A program made the translations under genes and the position numbers. A stretch of 50,341 bases of DNA from Methylotenera sp. (GTDB lineage: Bacteria > Pseudomonadota > Gammaproteobacteria > Burkholderiales > Methylophilaceae). The notes beneath the pieces were generated by a model. It saw nothing but the letters and a program-made list of their open reading frames with translations. It was not told the origin of the DNA and ran no database searches. The stretch spans positions 1-50,341 of the forward strand of contig JABFSF010000049.1 in NCBI GenBank assembly GCA_013140755.1, given 5' to 3'. This document shows, in pieces, positions 27,350-36,209 of the stretch (position 1 is the first letter of the stretch; every line of letters begins with the position of its first letter).

Positions 27350-27901
27350 ATGAAGTTTTTATTTGATTTATTCCCCGTTATTTTATTTTTTATTGCGTTC
27401 AAATTTTTTGGCATTTACGTTGCTACTGCGGTTGCAATTGTGGCAACACTTGCACAAATAATTTATAGCAAAATTCGCCATGGCAAGATTGAAAAAATGC
27501 TCATGTTAAGTGGTGTGATTATCACGCTATTTGGCGGTGCCACCTTACTGTTGCACGATCCAAAATTTATTTTATGGAAGCCCACCGTATTATATTGGCT
27601 CTTTTCTGCGGGCTTATTAGGCGCACAATGGCTATTTAACCGCAACCCTATTCGTAACTTAATGGAAAAACAAGTACAACTACCCGATGCTGTTTGGTCA
27701 AAACTCAACCTCGCTTGGGCAGCGTTATTTTTAAGTTTGGGGTTTTTGAACCTGTATGTCGCCTTTAATTTCACTGAAAATACTTGGGTAAACTTTAAAC
27801 TCTTTGGCATTACAGGCATTATGTTTGTATTTATTATTTTACAAACCTTGTACCTGAGCAAATATCTACCTAAAGAAGAAAATCAGGGAGATCAACAATA
27901 A
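27350..27901 (+). CDS. yciB: Inner membrane-spanning protein YciB / septation protein A
   Basis: A 183-residue protein with about five membrane segments. The family is recognised from [20 protein letters not shown] at the N-terminus, the [10 protein letters not shown] region and the C-terminal [20 protein letters not shown]. YciB (also named IspZ or IspA) contributes to normal cell-envelope behaviour and division. Its stop overlaps the start of the YciI gene (TAATG), so the two are translated together, an arrangement found widely in Proteobacteria. Confidence 0.93.
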   Translation: MKFLFDLFPVILFFIAFKFFGIYVATAVAIVATLAQIIYSKIRHGKIEKMLMLSGVIITLFGGATLLLHDPKFILWKPTVLYWLFSAGLLGAQWLFNRNPIRNLMEKQVQLPDAVWSKLNLAWAALFLSLGFLNLYVAFNFTENTWVNFKLFGITGIMFVFIILQTLYLSKYLPKEENQGDQQ

Positions 27902-28200
27902 TGTGGTACGCAATTATTGCAGAAGACAACCCCAATAGCCTTGAAAATCGGCTTGCTTCAAGACCTGCTCACCTAGCAAGATTAACCATGCTACAAGAAG
28001 CTGGACGCTTACTATTAGCAGGGCCATTTCCCGCTATAGATAGCACAGACCCAGGATTAGCAGGGTTCTCAGGGAGCTTAATTGTGGCAGAATTTAATAG
28101 CTTAGATGAAGCGACTATATGGGCAAATCAAGATCCTTTTGTGAGCAATGGCGTTTATAAGCAGGTAAGTGTGAAACCTTTTAGAAAAACACTGCCCTAA
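27901..28200 (+). CDS. yciI: YciI-like protein
   Basis: A 99-residue dimeric alpha-beta barrel protein. The family wording is [40 protein letters not shown] and [20 protein letters not shown]. The His in the second segment matches the conserved His-Asp pair suspected to be catalytic. Function is not established. Coupled to yciB by overlapping stop and start codons, followed by bolA. Confidence 0.93.
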   Translation: MWYAIIAEDNPNSLENRLASRPAHLARLTMLQEAGRLLLAGPFPAIDSTDPGLAGFSGSLIVAEFNSLDEATIWANQDPFVSNGVYKQVSVKPFRKTLP

Positions 28201-28259
28201 GCGATCACCCCATCTAGCATTAGAAAATCCAATTTTTACGCAAAAAAAATCAACTATCA

Positions 28260-28520
28260 ATGTCGTTAATTACCGAAATTACCCAACGCTTAAAAGTATT
28301 AGAACCCACCAATGTAAGTATTATTGACGAGAGCGCGCAACATGCGGGACACAAAGGCAACAGTGGAGGTGGTCACTTTAAACTAAAAATAACAAGCTCG
28401 CATTTTTGCGGAAAAACGCAGATAATGCGACATCGCCTTATTTACCAACAACTTAGTAATTTAATTCCACAACAAATTCATGCGCTGAGTATTGAAGCAC
28501 TTACGCAAAATGAAATTTAA
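28260..28520 (+). CDS. BolA-family protein
   Basis: An 86-residue BolA fold protein with the family stretch STIIDESAQHAGHKG-like (here NVSIIDESAQHAGHKG) and GGGHFKLKI, ending IHALSIEALTQNE. BolA-type proteins partner monothiol glutaredoxins in iron-sulfur trafficking, using His residues visible in the second half (SSHFCGKTQIMRHRLIYQQL). The order yciB-yciI-bolA-parvulin is common in betaproteobacteria. The binding site before the ATG is weak. Confidence 0.9.
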   Translation: MSLITEITQRLKVLEPTNVSIIDESAQHAGHKGNSGGGHFKLKITSSHFCGKTQIMRHRLIYQQLSNLIPQQIHALSIEALTQNEI

Positions 28521-28559
28521 ACTTCTATTTTAATGCACTTTATTTTTTAAGGATTGAAC

Positions 28560-29348
28560 ATGAAATTCACCCAGACTTTAATCACCGTTGCTATTTTATC
28601 TTTAGCCCCATCAGCATTTGCGGCTGATGCTGTTGCTACAGTCAATGGCAAGCAAATCAAACAATCGGTTTATGATTACATCGCTAAAGATGCAACATCA
28701 CGTGGTCAAAAAATTGATGCGCCTGTAAAAGATGCCATTATCAACAAGTTAGTTGATTCAGAAATTATTTACCAAGAAGCGCAAAAACTTGGGCTTGATA
28801 AACAGCCTGATTATGTAGCGCGTGAAGAATTACAACGCCGCGAATTATTAAGCTCTGCTTTTTTACAAGACTATGTAAAGAAAAATCCAATTTCTGATGC
28901 TGACACTAAAGCCGCTTATGAGCAATACAAAAAAGCATACGGTGAAAAAGAATACAACGCACGTCATATCTTAGTCAAAACAGAAGCTGAAGCAAAGGAT
29001 ATTATTGCTCAATTAGGTAAAGGTGGTGATTTTGCAAAAATTGCAAAAGAAAAATCACAAGACCCTGGTTCTAAAGAAAAAGGGGGCGATTTAGGCTGGT
29101 TCTCACCTGCAACCATGGTAAAACCATTTAGTGATGCTGCTGCTGCCTTGCAAAAAGGGGCTGTAACAGCTGCACCAATTCAAACACAATTTGGCTGGCA
29201 TGTTATTAAATTAGCAGATACACGTGCCGCACAACCTTTAGCCTACGACAAAGTAAAAGATGGTTTGCAAAAGAACTTACAACAACGCAACTTAGAAAAA
29301 ATGATGGCAGATTTGCGTAGCAAAACTAAAATCGACATTGCTAAATAA
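28560..29348 (+). CDS. Periplasmic parvulin-type peptidyl-prolyl isomerase
   Basis: A 262-residue exported foldase with a signal peptide (about 1-21, ending SAFA). The parvulin domain runs about 130-225, seen in YNARHILVKTEAEAKD and KSQDPGSKEKGGDLGWFSPA. It resembles SurA/PrsA-type single-domain isomerases. The start was placed at the ATG at 28560, which has AAGGA eight bases upstream; a TTG six bases earlier in frame is less likely. It ends at a strong terminator. Confidence 0.93.
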   Translation: MKFTQTLITVAILSLAPSAFAADAVATVNGKQIKQSVYDYIAKDATSRGQKIDAPVKDAIINKLVDSEIIYQEAQKLGLDKQPDYVAREELQRRELLSSAFLQDYVKKNPISDADTKAAYEQYKKAYGEKEYNARHILVKTEAEAKDIIAQLGKGGDFAKIAKEKSQDPGSKEKGGDLGWFSPATMVKPFSDAAAALQKGAVTAAPIQTQFGWHVIKLADTRAAQPLAYDKVKDGLQKNLQQRNLEKMMADLRSKTKIDIAK

Positions 29349-29362
29349 AATCAACCTGTTGT

Positions 29363-29400
29363 AAATAAAAGGGACTAGATTATCTAGCCCCTTTTATTTT
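29363..29400 (+). terminator. Terminator after the parvulin gene
   Basis: A stem of about 13 pairs (AAAAGGGACTAGAT with ATCTAGCCCCTTTT, one mismatch) followed by TTTTATTTT begins 15 bases after the stop at 29348. It ends the yciB-yciI-bolA-parvulin unit. Confidence 0.85.
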
Positions 29401-29450
29401 GAGTGACAACCAAAATCCTTAAACCTTTAAAAGCAGCTCAAGCTAAAGAG

Positions 29451-29564
29451 TTCACAGAGAATACCTAGAAATCTAAGGCTTAAACATCATTTTCTCTCAC
29501 CGAATAGGTGATTAAAGATGATTGGCTGACCTTTTTTTCTGTGTAATCGCTGTATTCTCTGTGG
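29451..29564. repeat. CACAGAG imperfect inverted repeat, copy 1
   Basis: The element begins TTCACAGAGAATAC and ends GTATTCTCTGTGGA, so 13 of 14 terminal bases are complementary across 114 bases. It lies in the 330-base gap between the parvulin terminator and feoA, which otherwise holds only the Fur-box-like site. The end sequences match the ends of the elements at 36116 and 43549. Confidence 0.65.
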
Positions 29565-29638
29565 ATAACTGCATTTTATAGGTTAAAAAACTATAGCTTT
29601 ACTCTTAATTTATCTATCACAACATGTGACATACGTGC

Positions 29639-29657
29639 GATAATAAGAACAGTTATC
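29639..29657 (+). promoter_or_regulatory. Fur-box-like site upstream of feoA
   Basis: The 19 bases GATAATAAGAACAGTTATC match the Fur consensus GATAATGATAATCATTATC at 13 positions, including both outer hexamer-like arms. It ends 23 bases before the feoA start, where it could block a promoter when iron is plentiful. Confidence 0.6.
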
Positions 29658-29680
29658 ATTCAATGATTTTTTGGGTAAAG

Positions 29681-29908
29681 ATGCAATTATTATCACAACT
29701 AGAATCTGGACAATCTGGGATCATTTTAGCGATTGAAGCTGAGGAGTCTTTGTTTCATCGCTTGTCCGCCCTTGGCTTTCGGGTAGGCAAGCCACTGAGT
29801 TTGATACGTCGTGCTAACTTTAATGGCCCACTCCATGTGCGCCTTGGCTCTACTGATATTGTGTTACGTATCGCTGATGCTATGCGTATTCAAGTGAATA
29901 CACGATAA
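29681..29908 (+). CDS. feoA: Ferrous iron transport protein A
   Basis: A 75-residue SH3-like protein that assists FeoB. Family wording: LHVRLGSTDIVLRIADAMRI, with LSALGFRVGKPLSLIRRA before it. The ATG at 29681 was chosen because GGGTAAAG lies just upstream and the resulting length matches FeoA; an in-frame ATG 18 bases earlier has no binding site. feoB follows after 20 bases. A Fur-box-like element lies upstream. Confidence 0.92.
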   Translation: MQLLSQLESGQSGIILAIEAEESLFHRLSALGFRVGKPLSLIRRANFNGPLHVRLGSTDIVLRIADAMRIQVNTR

Positions 29909-29928
29909 CGATACCAGCGGAATACACC

Positions 29929-31719
29929 ATGAAACGTATCGCCCTACTAGGAATGCCCAACACGGGTAAATCCACATTGTTCAACCGCATCAGCGGGGCA
30001 TCTGCACGCGTGGGCAACTGGCCAGGTATTACAGTAGATTTAATGAGTGCGAAAATTTTAATGGGTGGCCACATCGCAGAACTCATTGATTTACCAGGCA
30101 TTTATGATTTACATGGCTTTTCTGATGATGAGCAAGTTGTCCGTCATTTTTTAGCCAACAACGCACTAGATTTAGTCATCATTTTACTCAACAGTGCGCA
30201 AATAGACCGTCAGCTTTCACTAGTATTGCAGATTAAAAAACTTAATCTACCCTGCGTGCTTGCGCTCAACATGTCAGATGAAGCTAAACGTGCTGGCATT
30301 ACAATTGATGCGCACAGCTTAGAGCAAGCACTGCAAATGCCCGTGATAGAAATCAGTGCTAAGTATGGCGATGGTCTGCCAAAAGCATTGCAAGCGGCCT
30401 CAAATATTCTCAATCAAGTCCAGCAAAAGCCTAGCCCCAATACCATCCGTCAATTACTTGAAGAAGACAATCAAATTGAGCATGAAATGGAAAGGTTAAT
30501 TCAGCAACATGTGCAAATTCCAACATCACTTTCAAACAACGCCACAGACACACTAGACAAAATTTTGCTACATAAATGGTTAGGCTTACCCTTATTTTTT
30601 CTAGCAATGTTCTTATTGTTTCAGTTTATTTTTACGGCAGGAAAACCCTTGCAAGATGGGCTAGCTTGGGCATTAGATTGGCTACGCACAGATGTTTTAG
30701 AAATCGCGTTTGCCTCAACCCCCGCGTGGTTTCATGGTTTAATGTTAGATGGCATCTACAACGGCATTGCTACCGTAGCGGCATTTGTACCAATTATCGT
30801 TCTATTTTTCTTGGTCATGGCAATTGTTGAAGATAGTGGCTATTTGTCACGCGCTGCATTTTTAATGGATGCACTCATGGCAAAAATGGGCTTAGATGGT
30901 CGTGGTTTTGTGATGATGTTAATGGGGTTTGGCTGTAATGTGCCAGCCCTTATGGGCACTCGGGTCATGCGCTCACGCGCGATGCGCCTGCTCACCATGC
31001 TCGTGATTCCTTTTTCGCTCTGCTCTGCACGCTTGCAAGTGTTCATTTTTATGATTGCAGCACTTTTTACCGCCCAGCAAGCTCCGCTCATTCTTTTTGG
31101 GCTTTACCTCATAAGCTTTATTACTATGTTTATGACCGCATTACTTTTTCAACGTCAATATAAAAGCGTTGAGCCTTTTATATTAGAGCTACCGCCCTAT
31201 CGCCTTCCAACTGCCAAACAAATATTGTTACGTGGCTGGCTAGAAGTGAAACATTTTTTAAATCGCGCTACCAAGTTTATTGTGATTGGCGTGGTTCTGG
31301 TATGGTTGATGACAAACTTTCCAAGCAATGTAGCACCAGCCAGTGCAGGCACTTACGCGGGTCAAGTTGGTTTACTGTTTGCTCCAATACTTGACCCTAT
31401 CGGCATTAATCAAGAGCTAGCGATTGCTTTAATTTTTGGCTTTGTTGCCAAAGAAATTGTTGTTGGTGCGCTTGCTGTCATTTACGGTATGCAAGGCGAT
31501 GCGCTGATGGCACAAATGGCAACGCAAATTGATTGGGTGCAGGCCATCAGCTTTATGTTATTCACACTCATTTACACGCCCTGCCTTTCAACCATTGCCA
31601 CATTAAATAGTGAATCAAAAAGTAGCGCATTTATGTGGCTATCCATCGCATGGTCACTTGGTTTAGCTTGGCTGGTCAGCTTTGTGTTTTATCAGAGTGC
31701 ACGAATGCTAGGTTTTTAA
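29929..31719 (+). CDS. feoB: Ferrous iron transporter B, GTPase-coupled
   Basis: A 596-residue inner-membrane Fe(II) importer. The cytosolic G domain begins at residue 8 with GMPNTGKSTLFNRISG (G1), continues with DLPGIYDL (G3) and NMSD (G4). The membrane part has two Gate motifs, including GFGCNVPALMGTR and the modified IPFSLCSARLQV, where many FeoB proteins read IPFMSCGAKLPVY. It is shorter than E. coli FeoB (773) because the linker and C-terminal loops are reduced. No feoC follows. Iron control by Fur is suggested by the site upstream of feoA. Confidence 0.95.
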   Translation: MKRIALLGMPNTGKSTLFNRISGASARVGNWPGITVDLMSAKILMGGHIAELIDLPGIYDLHGFSDDEQVVRHFLANNALDLVIILLNSAQIDRQLSLVLQIKKLNLPCVLALNMSDEAKRAGITIDAHSLEQALQMPVIEISAKYGDGLPKALQAASNILNQVQQKPSPNTIRQLLEEDNQIEHEMERLIQQHVQIPTSLSNNATDTLDKILLHKWLGLPLFFLAMFLLFQFIFTAGKPLQDGLAWALDWLRTDVLEIAFASTPAWFHGLMLDGIYNGIATVAAFVPIIVLFFLVMAIVEDSGYLSRAAFLMDALMAKMGLDGRGFVMMLMGFGCNVPALMGTRVMRSRAMRLLTMLVIPFSLCSARLQVFIFMIAALFTAQQAPLILFGLYLISFITMFMTALLFQRQYKSVEPFILELPPYRLPTAKQILLRGWLEVKHFLNRATKFIVIGVVLVWLMTNFPSNVAPASAGTYAGQVGLLFAPILDPIGINQELAIALIFGFVAKEIVVGALAVIYGMQGDALMAQMATQIDWVQAISFMLFTLIYTPCLSTIATLNSESKSSAFMWLSIAWSLGLAWLVSFVFYQSARMLGF

Positions 31720-31772
31720 AGTGTAAAAATGAGCAACGCAACGATGAAACTAACTAGTTACTCGTCACCCAT

Positions 31773-33230
31773 CTAAGCAACAATAAGTGCTTGAATCATC
31801 TCCAAACCAAAGCCCACACCAAAGCCTGTGGTGTCGCTAGAAACGGCACCTAGGCCGCCTTTGCGATTGGCAGAGGATAAATCGGCATGAATCCAAGCAA
31901 CATCATTTTCAATAAATCGCCCTAAAAAGCGCGCGGCGTGAATATGGTCAGCACCGCCCTCTAGCGTGCATTGTTTAATATCGGCCATGTCGCTGTCTAA
32001 ATCGCTTTCATAGTCTTCATCATACGGAAAAGCCACAATGCGCTCACCCGCTTTTGCGCCTGCACCCACGGCTTTGCAAGCTAATTCTGGGCGATTAGTC
32101 ATAATGCCGCTCATGCGGTCGCCCAAAGCGGTCATCATGCTGCCAGTGAGCGTGGCAAAGTCTATCATCACATCAGGGGTTTGTCGTGAGGCCAAGGTGA
32201 GTGTGTCAGCGAGCACCATGCGGCCTTCAGCATCGGTGTGTACAATTTCAATACTCATGCCGTTAAGCGCGGTCACCACGTCATTTTGCTTATAAGCGAG
32301 CGGACCAATATGGTTTTGTGCAATCGCTAGCCAGCAATCAATTTTAATGGGCAATTGCATCTGCGTAGCCGCCAGCAAAATACCCAAAGCCACCGCACTA
32401 CCACTCATGTCTTCATGCATCCCTTGCATGTATTTGGCGGGTTTAAGGTTGTGCCCACCAGTGTCAAAACAGATGCCTTTACCGATAAGGGCGATGTGTT
32501 TATTCACTGACTTTGGTGCGTAAGTTAAATGTACAATCGCCGCATCTTGCGGCTCACTACCTTGACCCACCGCCACAAATGCGCCTGCACCCATTTGTTT
32601 AAGTGTTGGTATGTCGTATTCAATATGTTGCCAGCCATATTGTGACGCTAACTTAGCAACTTTCTCGCGATAGGTGCTGGGTGTAAGTGCGTTGGGTGGC
32701 GTCATGGTGAGTTGACGACATAATGCATTGCCAGCTACACGGGCATTCACATTTTCATACTGGTGATTAGCTGCGTAACCATAAATCCTAATACTGTTTA
32801 AGGCAGGTTTTTTAGGTTCTTTTTTGTAGCTAGGTAATTCAATTGCATTGATGGTAGCCACATAATAAGCGGCACAAGCGTGCGCTTCACGCGTCGCTTC
32901 ATCGCCAAATACGCAAATTACTAAACTGCTTGGCTGCTCATCAAGCAATGGTTTAACGGCTTTACGCAATAAATCATGTTGCTGAAAAACGTTCAACCTG
33001 TTAGTTAAAATCACAAAGCTGGCATGGCTACCATTGGCTAAATCCAGCGACACAGGCGTTTTTTCTAAGTCTTTTATTTCGCCGCCACTGCGGTTTAATT
33101 TACTTTGCAGCAAATCGGCAAAGGCAAAGTCTTTTTTGGTGGTTGCATCCAAGACAAAAAGTATATGCCTCTCAGAAGATAGCGACTTTTCGCTGCAAAA
33201 ATCTGCAAATTTCTCTAATTTTAATGACAT
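31773..33230 (-). CDS. Leucyl aminopeptidase family protein (M17)
   Basis: A 485-residue cytoplasmic dinuclear metallopeptidase that removes N-terminal residues from peptides. The metal ligands and active-site residues are Lys251, Asp256, Asp274, Asp333, Glu335 and Arg337 (GKGICFDTGGHNLKP and HTDAEGRMVLAD), with spacing identical to E. coli PepA. It belongs to the PepB-like branch in its N-terminus and diverges from PepA there. It converges with feoB; only 53 bases separate the two genes and no clear terminator was seen between them. Confidence 0.92.
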   Translation of the reverse strand: MSLKLEKFADFCSEKSLSSERHILFVLDATTKKDFAFADLLQSKLNRSGGEIKDLEKTPVSLDLANGSHASFVILTNRLNVFQQHDLLRKAVKPLLDEQPSSLVICVFGDEATREAHACAAYYVATINAIELPSYKKEPKKPALNSIRIYGYAANHQYENVNARVAGNALCRQLTMTPPNALTPSTYREKVAKLASQYGWQHIEYDIPTLKQMGAGAFVAVGQGSEPQDAAIVHLTYAPKSVNKHIALIGKGICFDTGGHNLKPAKYMQGMHEDMSGSAVALGILLAATQMQLPIKIDCWLAIAQNHIGPLAYKQNDVVTALNGMSIEIVHTDAEGRMVLADTLTLASRQTPDVMIDFATLTGSMMTALGDRMSGIMTNRPELACKAVGAGAKAGERIVAFPYDEDYESDLDSDMADIKQCTLEGGADHIHAARFLGRFIENDVAWIHADLSSANRKGGLGAVSSDTTGFGVGFGLEMIQALIVA

Positions 33231-33448
33231 TTAAACTTTCTTAACTCTTATATATTATGTAGAACAACACTAGCAAAATGTGATAAAGAACCGATGAAAA
33301 TCGCGGTTTAACTTGACCAAAACCACTAAAAAAGCCACACTGTGGGTTAAAATAACGTCTAACAATTAACTTTTAGCAAATTATACGCGCGTAATAAAAA
33401 TCAGCACAATCAAACAGGCTGCTTGGCAGCAACGGAGAAACACACAAG

Positions 33449-36109
33449 ATGGCAACAAACGGTATTCCAGAAACTGACGCAATAGAAACCCAAGAATGGC
33501 TAGATGCGCTCACTGCCGTGATTGAAAATGAAGGCACCGAACGTGCGCACTTTTTGCTTGAGGCAATGATTGATCAAGCGCGTCGCTCAGGCAGTAATTT
33601 GCCATATAACGCAACCACTGCTTATGTAAATACCATCCCCACGCATTTGCAAGCCAAGTTGCCAGGCGACCCTGAAATGGAGCGTCGTGTGCGCGCATTA
33701 GTGCGTTGGAACGCGATTATGACGGTGCTTCGCGCCAATGAAAAATCGCCAGGCGTGGGTGGGCATATTGCCAGTTTTCAATCTGCGGCTACCTTATATG
33801 ACACAGGTTTCAACTATTTTTTCCGCGCAGCAAATGAAAACTTTGGTGGCGATTGCGTGTATTTTCAAGGACACTCTTCCCCAGGCGTTTACGCCCGTGC
33901 CTTTTTAGAAGGTCGCTTTACTGAAGCGCAAATGGATAATTTCCGTCAAGAAACAGGCGGCAATGGTTTATCTAGCTATCCGCACCCTTGGTTAATGCCT
34001 GATTTCTGGCAATTTCCAACCGTTTCTATGGGCTTGGGGCCAATTGCTGGCATTTACCAAGCGCGTTTCTTAAAATATTTGCATGACCGTGGTATTGCGG
34101 ATACCGCTGACCGTAAAGTATGGGTATTCTGCGGCGATGGCGAAATGGATGAACCTGAGTCACTCGGCGCGATTTCACTAGCTTCACGCGAGAAATTAGA
34201 TAATTTAATTTTTGTCATTAACTGTAATTTGCAACGCCTTGATGGTCCCGTGCGCGGTAACGGTAAAATCATTCAAGAGTTGGAATCCGACTTTAGAGGC
34301 TCGGGCTGGAATGTATTGAAAGTAATTTGGGGTTCATATTGGGATCCGCTTTTGGCGATGGATAAAGATGGTTTGCTCAAAAAACGTATGGAGGAATGCG
34401 TAGATGGGGAATATCAGAACTTTAAAGCCAAAGGTGGTGCTTATACGCGCGAGCATTTCTTTGGCAAATATCCGCAACTCAAAGAAATGGTTGCAGCTAT
34501 GAGTGATAGCGATATTTGGCGATTAAACCGAGGTGGGCACGACCCGCATAAAGTCTATGCAGCTTACAACGCTGCCGTGAACCACAAAGGTCAACCGACA
34601 GTCATTTTAGCCAAAACGGTTAAAGGCTACGGCATGGGTGATGCAGGCGAGGCGCAAAATACCACACACCAACAAAAAAGCATGGATATGGAGTCGCTCA
34701 AAAAATTTCGCGACCGCTTTGATTTGCCATTAACGGATGCGCAAGTGGAAAACCTCAGCTATTACCGCCCAGCAGAAGATTCGCCTGAGATGAAGTATTT
34801 AGCTCAACGCCGTGCCGCGATGGGTGGTTTTGTGCCGCAGCGTCGTCGTAAAGGTAACGAATTAACCGTGCCTGCATTATCTGCTTTTGAAAACATGCTA
34901 AGCGCAACAGGTGAACGTGAAATATCCACCACCATGGCGTTTGTACGCATTTTATCAACACTAGTGCGCGATAAAAATATCAGCAAATATATCGTGCCGA
35001 TTGTGCCAGACGAAGCGCGCACTTTCGGCATGGAAGGCTTATTCCGTCAACTAGGCATTTACTCACACCAAGGTCAATTGTACGAACCGATGGATGCCGA
35101 CCAAGTAATGTATTACAAAGAGTCTAAAGACGGTCAAATTTTAGAAGAAGGCATCAACGAAGCAGGCGCATTCTCAAGCTGGTTAGCTGCTGCTACTTCA
35201 TATAGCGTGACTGGCACGCAGATGATTCCATTCTATATTTACTACTCCATGTTTGGCTTCCAACGCATTGGCGATTTAGCTTGGTTGGCTGGCGATAGCC
35301 GTGCACGCGGATTCTTGTTGGGTGCTACCGCTGGACGCACCACGCTCAATGGCGAAGGTTTGCAACATGAAGATGGTCACAGCCATTTAATGTCAGCCAT
35401 GATACCCAATTGTATCTCATACGACCCAACGTTTGCTTATGAGTTAGCTGTGATTATTCAAGAAGGTTTACGCCGCATGGTGCAAAACCAAGAGGATGTG
35501 TATTACTACATTACCTTAATGAACGAAAATTACAGTCACCCAGAAATGCCAAAAGATAGTGCTGAAGGCATTTTAAAAGGTATGTATAGCTTTAGTAAAT
35601 CTAAAGCTAAAGGTGAAAAAGTACAGCTGATGGGATCAGGCGTAATCTTGCGTGAAGTGATTGTAGCTGCTGAATTGCTAGAAAATGATTGGGGCGTTTC
35701 AGCCGACGTTTGGAGCGTGCCAAGCTTTACTGAATTACGCCGTGAAGGCTTAGATTGCGAGCGTTGGAACATGCTCAATCCAGAGAAAAGACAAAAAGTG
35801 AACTACGTGGCGCAATGCTTGAAAGATGCAAAAGGTCCAGTAGTTGCTTCTACCGATTACATGAAAAGCTTTGCTGAGCAAATTCAACGTTTTGTTCCAA
35901 ATAAATTCGTAGCACTTGGTACAGATGGCTTTGGCCGCTCAGATAGCCGCGAAGCACTGCGTGACTTCTTTGAGGTAAATCGCTATTACGTAGTGGTTTC
36001 TGCGCTAAAAGCATTAAGCGATGAAGGAAAATTGCCAGCAGCCAAGGTTGCTGAAGCGGTTAAAAAGTATAAGTTGGACGCAAATAAACCAAACCCAACG
36101 ACTATTTAA
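33449..36109 (+). CDS. aceE: Pyruvate dehydrogenase E1 component, homodimeric
   Basis: An 886-residue thiamine diphosphate enzyme that decarboxylates pyruvate and passes the acetyl group to the lipoyl arm of AceF. The cofactor motif is GDGEMDEPESLG through NCNLQRLDGPVRGN at about 232-270, the HSSPGVYARAFLEGR segment is typical of the single-chain E1, and the last part includes FVALGTDGFGRSDSR. Length is normal. It is followed by a CACAGAG repeat and then aceF. Promoter sequence was not identified with confidence in the 218-base gap upstream. Confidence 0.97.
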   Translation: MATNGIPETDAIETQEWLDALTAVIENEGTERAHFLLEAMIDQARRSGSNLPYNATTAYVNTIPTHLQAKLPGDPEMERRVRALVRWNAIMTVLRANEKSPGVGGHIASFQSAATLYDTGFNYFFRAANENFGGDCVYFQGHSSPGVYARAFLEGRFTEAQMDNFRQETGGNGLSSYPHPWLMPDFWQFPTVSMGLGPIAGIYQARFLKYLHDRGIADTADRKVWVFCGDGEMDEPESLGAISLASREKLDNLIFVINCNLQRLDGPVRGNGKIIQELESDFRGSGWNVLKVIWGSYWDPLLAMDKDGLLKKRMEECVDGEYQNFKAKGGAYTREHFFGKYPQLKEMVAAMSDSDIWRLNRGGHDPHKVYAAYNAAVNHKGQPTVILAKTVKGYGMGDAGEAQNTTHQQKSMDMESLKKFRDRFDLPLTDAQVENLSYYRPAEDSPEMKYLAQRRAAMGGFVPQRRRKGNELTVPALSAFENMLSATGEREISTTMAFVRILSTLVRDKNISKYIVPIVPDEARTFGMEGLFRQLGIYSHQGQLYEPMDADQVMYYKESKDGQILEEGINEAGAFSSWLAAATSYSVTGTQMIPFYIYYSMFGFQRIGDLAWLAGDSRARGFLLGATAGRTTLNGEGLQHEDGHSHLMSAMIPNCISYDPTFAYELAVIIQEGLRRMVQNQEDVYYYITLMNENYSHPEMPKDSAEGILKGMYSFSKSKAKGEKVQLMGSGVILREVIVAAELLENDWGVSADVWSVPSFTELRREGLDCERWNMLNPEKRQKVNYVAQCLKDAKGPVVASTDYMKSFAEQIQRFVPNKFVALGTDGFGRSDSREALRDFFEVNRYYVVVSALKALSDEGKLPAAKVAEAVKKYKLDANKPNPTTI

Positions 36110-36115
36110 ACATTA

Positions 36116-36190
36116 GCCACAGAGGGCGCAGAGGACACAGAGAAAATAATCTATCAATGAAAAATCTGTGTGCATACTGTCCTCTGTGGC
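36116..36190. repeat. CACAGAG imperfect inverted repeat, copy 2 (between aceE and aceF)
   Basis: The element begins GCCACAGAGGGCGCAGAGGA (then CACAGAG) and ends with the near-complement CCTCTGTGGC preceded by CTGTGTGCATACTGT. The ten terminal bases pair exactly except one. It lies in the only gap of the pyruvate dehydrogenase operon and would form a long hairpin in the shared mRNA. The shadow of its sequence makes a false N-terminal extension of aceF. Confidence 0.8.
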
Positions 36191-36209
36191 ATCAAATAAG
36201 GTGTTAAAG

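Noticed and set aside
27463-27861. 132-codon frame antisense to yciB
   Set aside because: Shadow of a membrane-protein gene; no start signal and no family.
33231-33448. TTGACC at 33313 as aceE promoter -35
   Set aside because: The next -10-like hexamer is about 29 bases away, too far for a standard promoter.
36168-36209. Upstream ATG giving a 14-residue longer AceF
   Set aside because: The added residues come from the CACAGAG repeat; the ATG at 36210 has a good binding site and gives the family N-terminus.
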